The notes under the pieces were generated by a model, which worked only from the letters and a program-made list of their open reading frames with translations, searched no databases and was not told where the DNA came from. A stretch of 64,000 nt of DNA from positions 620,001 through 684,000 of the forward strand of contig NZ_JBPZHB010000005.1 of assembly GCF_051857545.1 (NCBI RefSeq). The letters are read 5' to 3'. The position numbers and the translations under genes are program-made. Origin of the DNA: Larkinella sp051857545 (GTDB lineage: Bacteria > Bacteroidota > Bacteroidia > Cytophagales > Spirosomataceae). Shown piece by piece: positions 62,709-64,000 of the stretch. Every line of letters begins with the position of its first letter. Position 1 is the stretch's first letter.

Positions 62709-64000
62709 TGATTTCACTTTCTTCAGGTTGTGGAAACTGGTCTACGGAATGGACGAATACGTCGGTCAGCGAATCTTCTTCTTCCCCTTTAATCAGCTTA
62801 CGGCCATCGGCCAGATTGCCGAATATAAAGTACAGTCCGGGGATGATGATGACCCCGAAAATGGTTCCGAACAACATCCCACCCATCGCCGAGGCACCAA
62901 TGGTACGGTTTCCAATCGCTCCGGCACCGGTCGCGCTGATCAACGGGATCAGACCGGCCACAAAGGCGAAGGAGGTCATCAGAATCGGGCGGAAACGAAC
63001 CTTGGCTCCTTCAATGGCTGCGTTCAGAATGGTTTCGCCCTGCTGCCGCTTCTGAACGGCAAATTCGACGATCAGTACGGCATTTTTACCCAACAGACCG
63101 ACCAGCATGATGAGCCCGATCTGGGCGTAGATGTTGTTTTCCAGCCCCATCAGTTTGAGCAGCAAAAACGACCCGAAGACCCCAACCGGCAGCGAGAACA
63201 CGACAGCCAGCGGAATGATGAAACTTTCGTACTGCGCGGCCAGCACAAAGTAGACGAAGGCCAACACAATCAGGAACACATACAGCGACTCATTGCCCCG
63301 GCTCGCTTCGTCGTAGGAAAGGCCCTCAAAAGCAATGTCATAACCTCTGGGCAATGTCTTGGCAGCCACTTCCCGAATGGCCTGAATGGCATCGGCGGTG
63401 GTGTACCCGTTGGCCGGAAGACCCTGAATGGCGGCTGAATTATACAGGTTGAATCGGGTAATTTCATTCGGTCCCTGGCCTTTTTTAAGCTTCATGAAGG
63501 CTGAATAAGGCACCATTTCGCCCGCGTCGTTTTTGACAAAAAGCTTTAAAAGATCGGTTGGAAGCCTTCGGTACAGCGGATCCGACTGCACATAGACCTT
63601 GAAGAACTGGTTAAACTTGATAAACCCCTGCTCGTAGGTACTACCGATCATGATGTTGAGGTTGTCCATCGCTTTACCGATCGACACGCCTTTCTGCATG
63701 GCCAGCTTGTTGTCGATCTCCAGTTCGTATTGCGGATAGTTCGCGGCAAAGAAGGTGAACAAGCCGGTCAGCTCTTTCCGCTTGCCCAGGTTATCCATGA
63801 ATTCCTTGTTGATTTTATCAAACTCGCGGTAATCCGTATCCGTGGTTTTGTCCAGTAAACGCATGGAAAAACCGCCGGACGTACCGAAACCGGGGATGGC
63901 CGGTGGTTCAAAGAACTCTACCACGGCCCCAAGCCCCCTTGTCTTCCCTTCCAGTTCTTCCATGATTTCCTTCACGTTTTTCTCGCGGTCCGACCACGGT
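62698..64000 (-). CDS. RND efflux permease (AcrB/HAE1 type), N-terminus cut off
   Basis: Only the C-terminal 430 or so residues are in the window; the frame stays open to the right edge. It includes the porter part (PAIPGFGTSGGFSM) and the second transmembrane half with FVYFVLAAQYESF and GLLGKNAVLIVEFA, typical of HAE1 pumps. It exports hydrophobic compounds using the proton gradient. The membrane fusion protein would lie beyond the edge. Confidence 0.92.
   Translation of the reverse strand, partial: PWSDREKNVKEIMEELEGKTRGLGAVVEFFEPPAIPGFGTSGGFSMRLLDKTTDTDYREFDKINKEFMDNLGKRKELTGLFTFFAANYPQYELEIDNKLAMQKGVSIGKAMDNLNIMIGSTYEQGFIKFNQFFKVYVQSDPLYRRLPTDLLKLFVKNDAGEMVPYSAFMKLKKGQGPNEITRFNLYNSAAIQGLPANGYTTADAIQAIREVAAKTLPRGYDIAFEGLSYDEASRGNESLYVFLIVLAFVYFVLAAQYESFIIPLAVVFSLPVGVFGSFLLLKLMGLENNIYAQIGLIMLVGLLGKNAVLIVEFAVQKRQQGETILNAAIEGAKVRFRPILMTSFAFVAGLIPLISATGAGAIGNRTIGASAMGGMLFGTIFGVIIIPGLYFIFGNLADGRKLIKGEEEDSLTDVFVHSVDQFPQPEESEINEK

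Noticed and set aside
1..64000. tRNA, rRNA, CRISPR arrays, insertion sequences, prophage
   Set aside because: No cloverleaf-type sequence, regular spacer array, transposase, integrase or phage gene was seen in reading both strands; a tRNA could be missed without a covariance search.

Overview
The window looks like chromosomal DNA of a free-living Bacteroidota bacterium of the Cytophagales, most likely the Spirosoma/Larkinella group. This rests on a SusC/SusD pair, type IX secretion sorting sequence, gliding gene gldF, DUF4199/DUF4270/DUF4907 families, Cys lipoproteins with short spacers, few Shine-Dalgarno sequences and possible TTG/TAnnTTTG promoters. The genus is an inference. I saw no rRNA, tRNA, CRISPR array or transposase.

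1-10 kb: a cut-off Nudix/NrtR-like regulator divergent from a secreted esterase, a DoxX protein, a LuxR-type response regulator split by one extra A, then a giant secreted lectin/PA14/glycosidase-like protein built on a 1191-bp internal tandem duplication. A 48-bp perfect palindrome and an AT-rich stretch with a GT-C-like membrane glycosyltransferase follow.

10-20 kb: an ECF sigma factor with a probable membrane partner, then divergent genes for an SGNH-like protein and a run of envelope proteins: PepSY-like lipoprotein, S41 protease, barrel-like protein, Kelch lipoprotein, DUF4907 and DUF4270.

20-33 kb: a minus-strand sialic acid locus: SusC, SusD, sialidase, second BNR protein, N-acetylneuraminate lyase, Kelch epimerase and MFS permease. 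It runs from glycan capture to uptake and the first catabolic step. An enolase-superfamily gene just upstream carries the same 19-bp operator-like palindrome as the SusC promoter region, so the two units are probably co-regulated.

33-46 kb: vanZ-like, gldF, two DUF4199 genes, a dihydroorotase homologue without its metal-binding HxH, gcvH, a type IX-secreted acetylesterase-like protein sharing lectin modules with the 3.3-kb gene, a tandem array of related lipoproteins with a fossil copy, a lipocalin-like lipoprotein, YbjQ, and an outer-membrane protein with a Lys/Ala/Pro-rich linker.

46-64 kb: a vWA/MoxR pair interrupted by a Doc toxin-antitoxin pair, thrA-thrB, a Wzi-like protein, ald, tsaE, a Gfo/Idh/MocA oxidoreductase, a phosphohexomutase, and the outer-membrane and inner-membrane parts of an RND efflux pump cut by the right edge.

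The most unusual signal is not a gene. Six intergenic hairpins have arms written in degenerate 7-nt words. Four share a GGCTGACGC/GCGTCAGCC-type core although the arms differ, and five begin within about 5 nt of a stop codon. They look like an undescribed repeat family.
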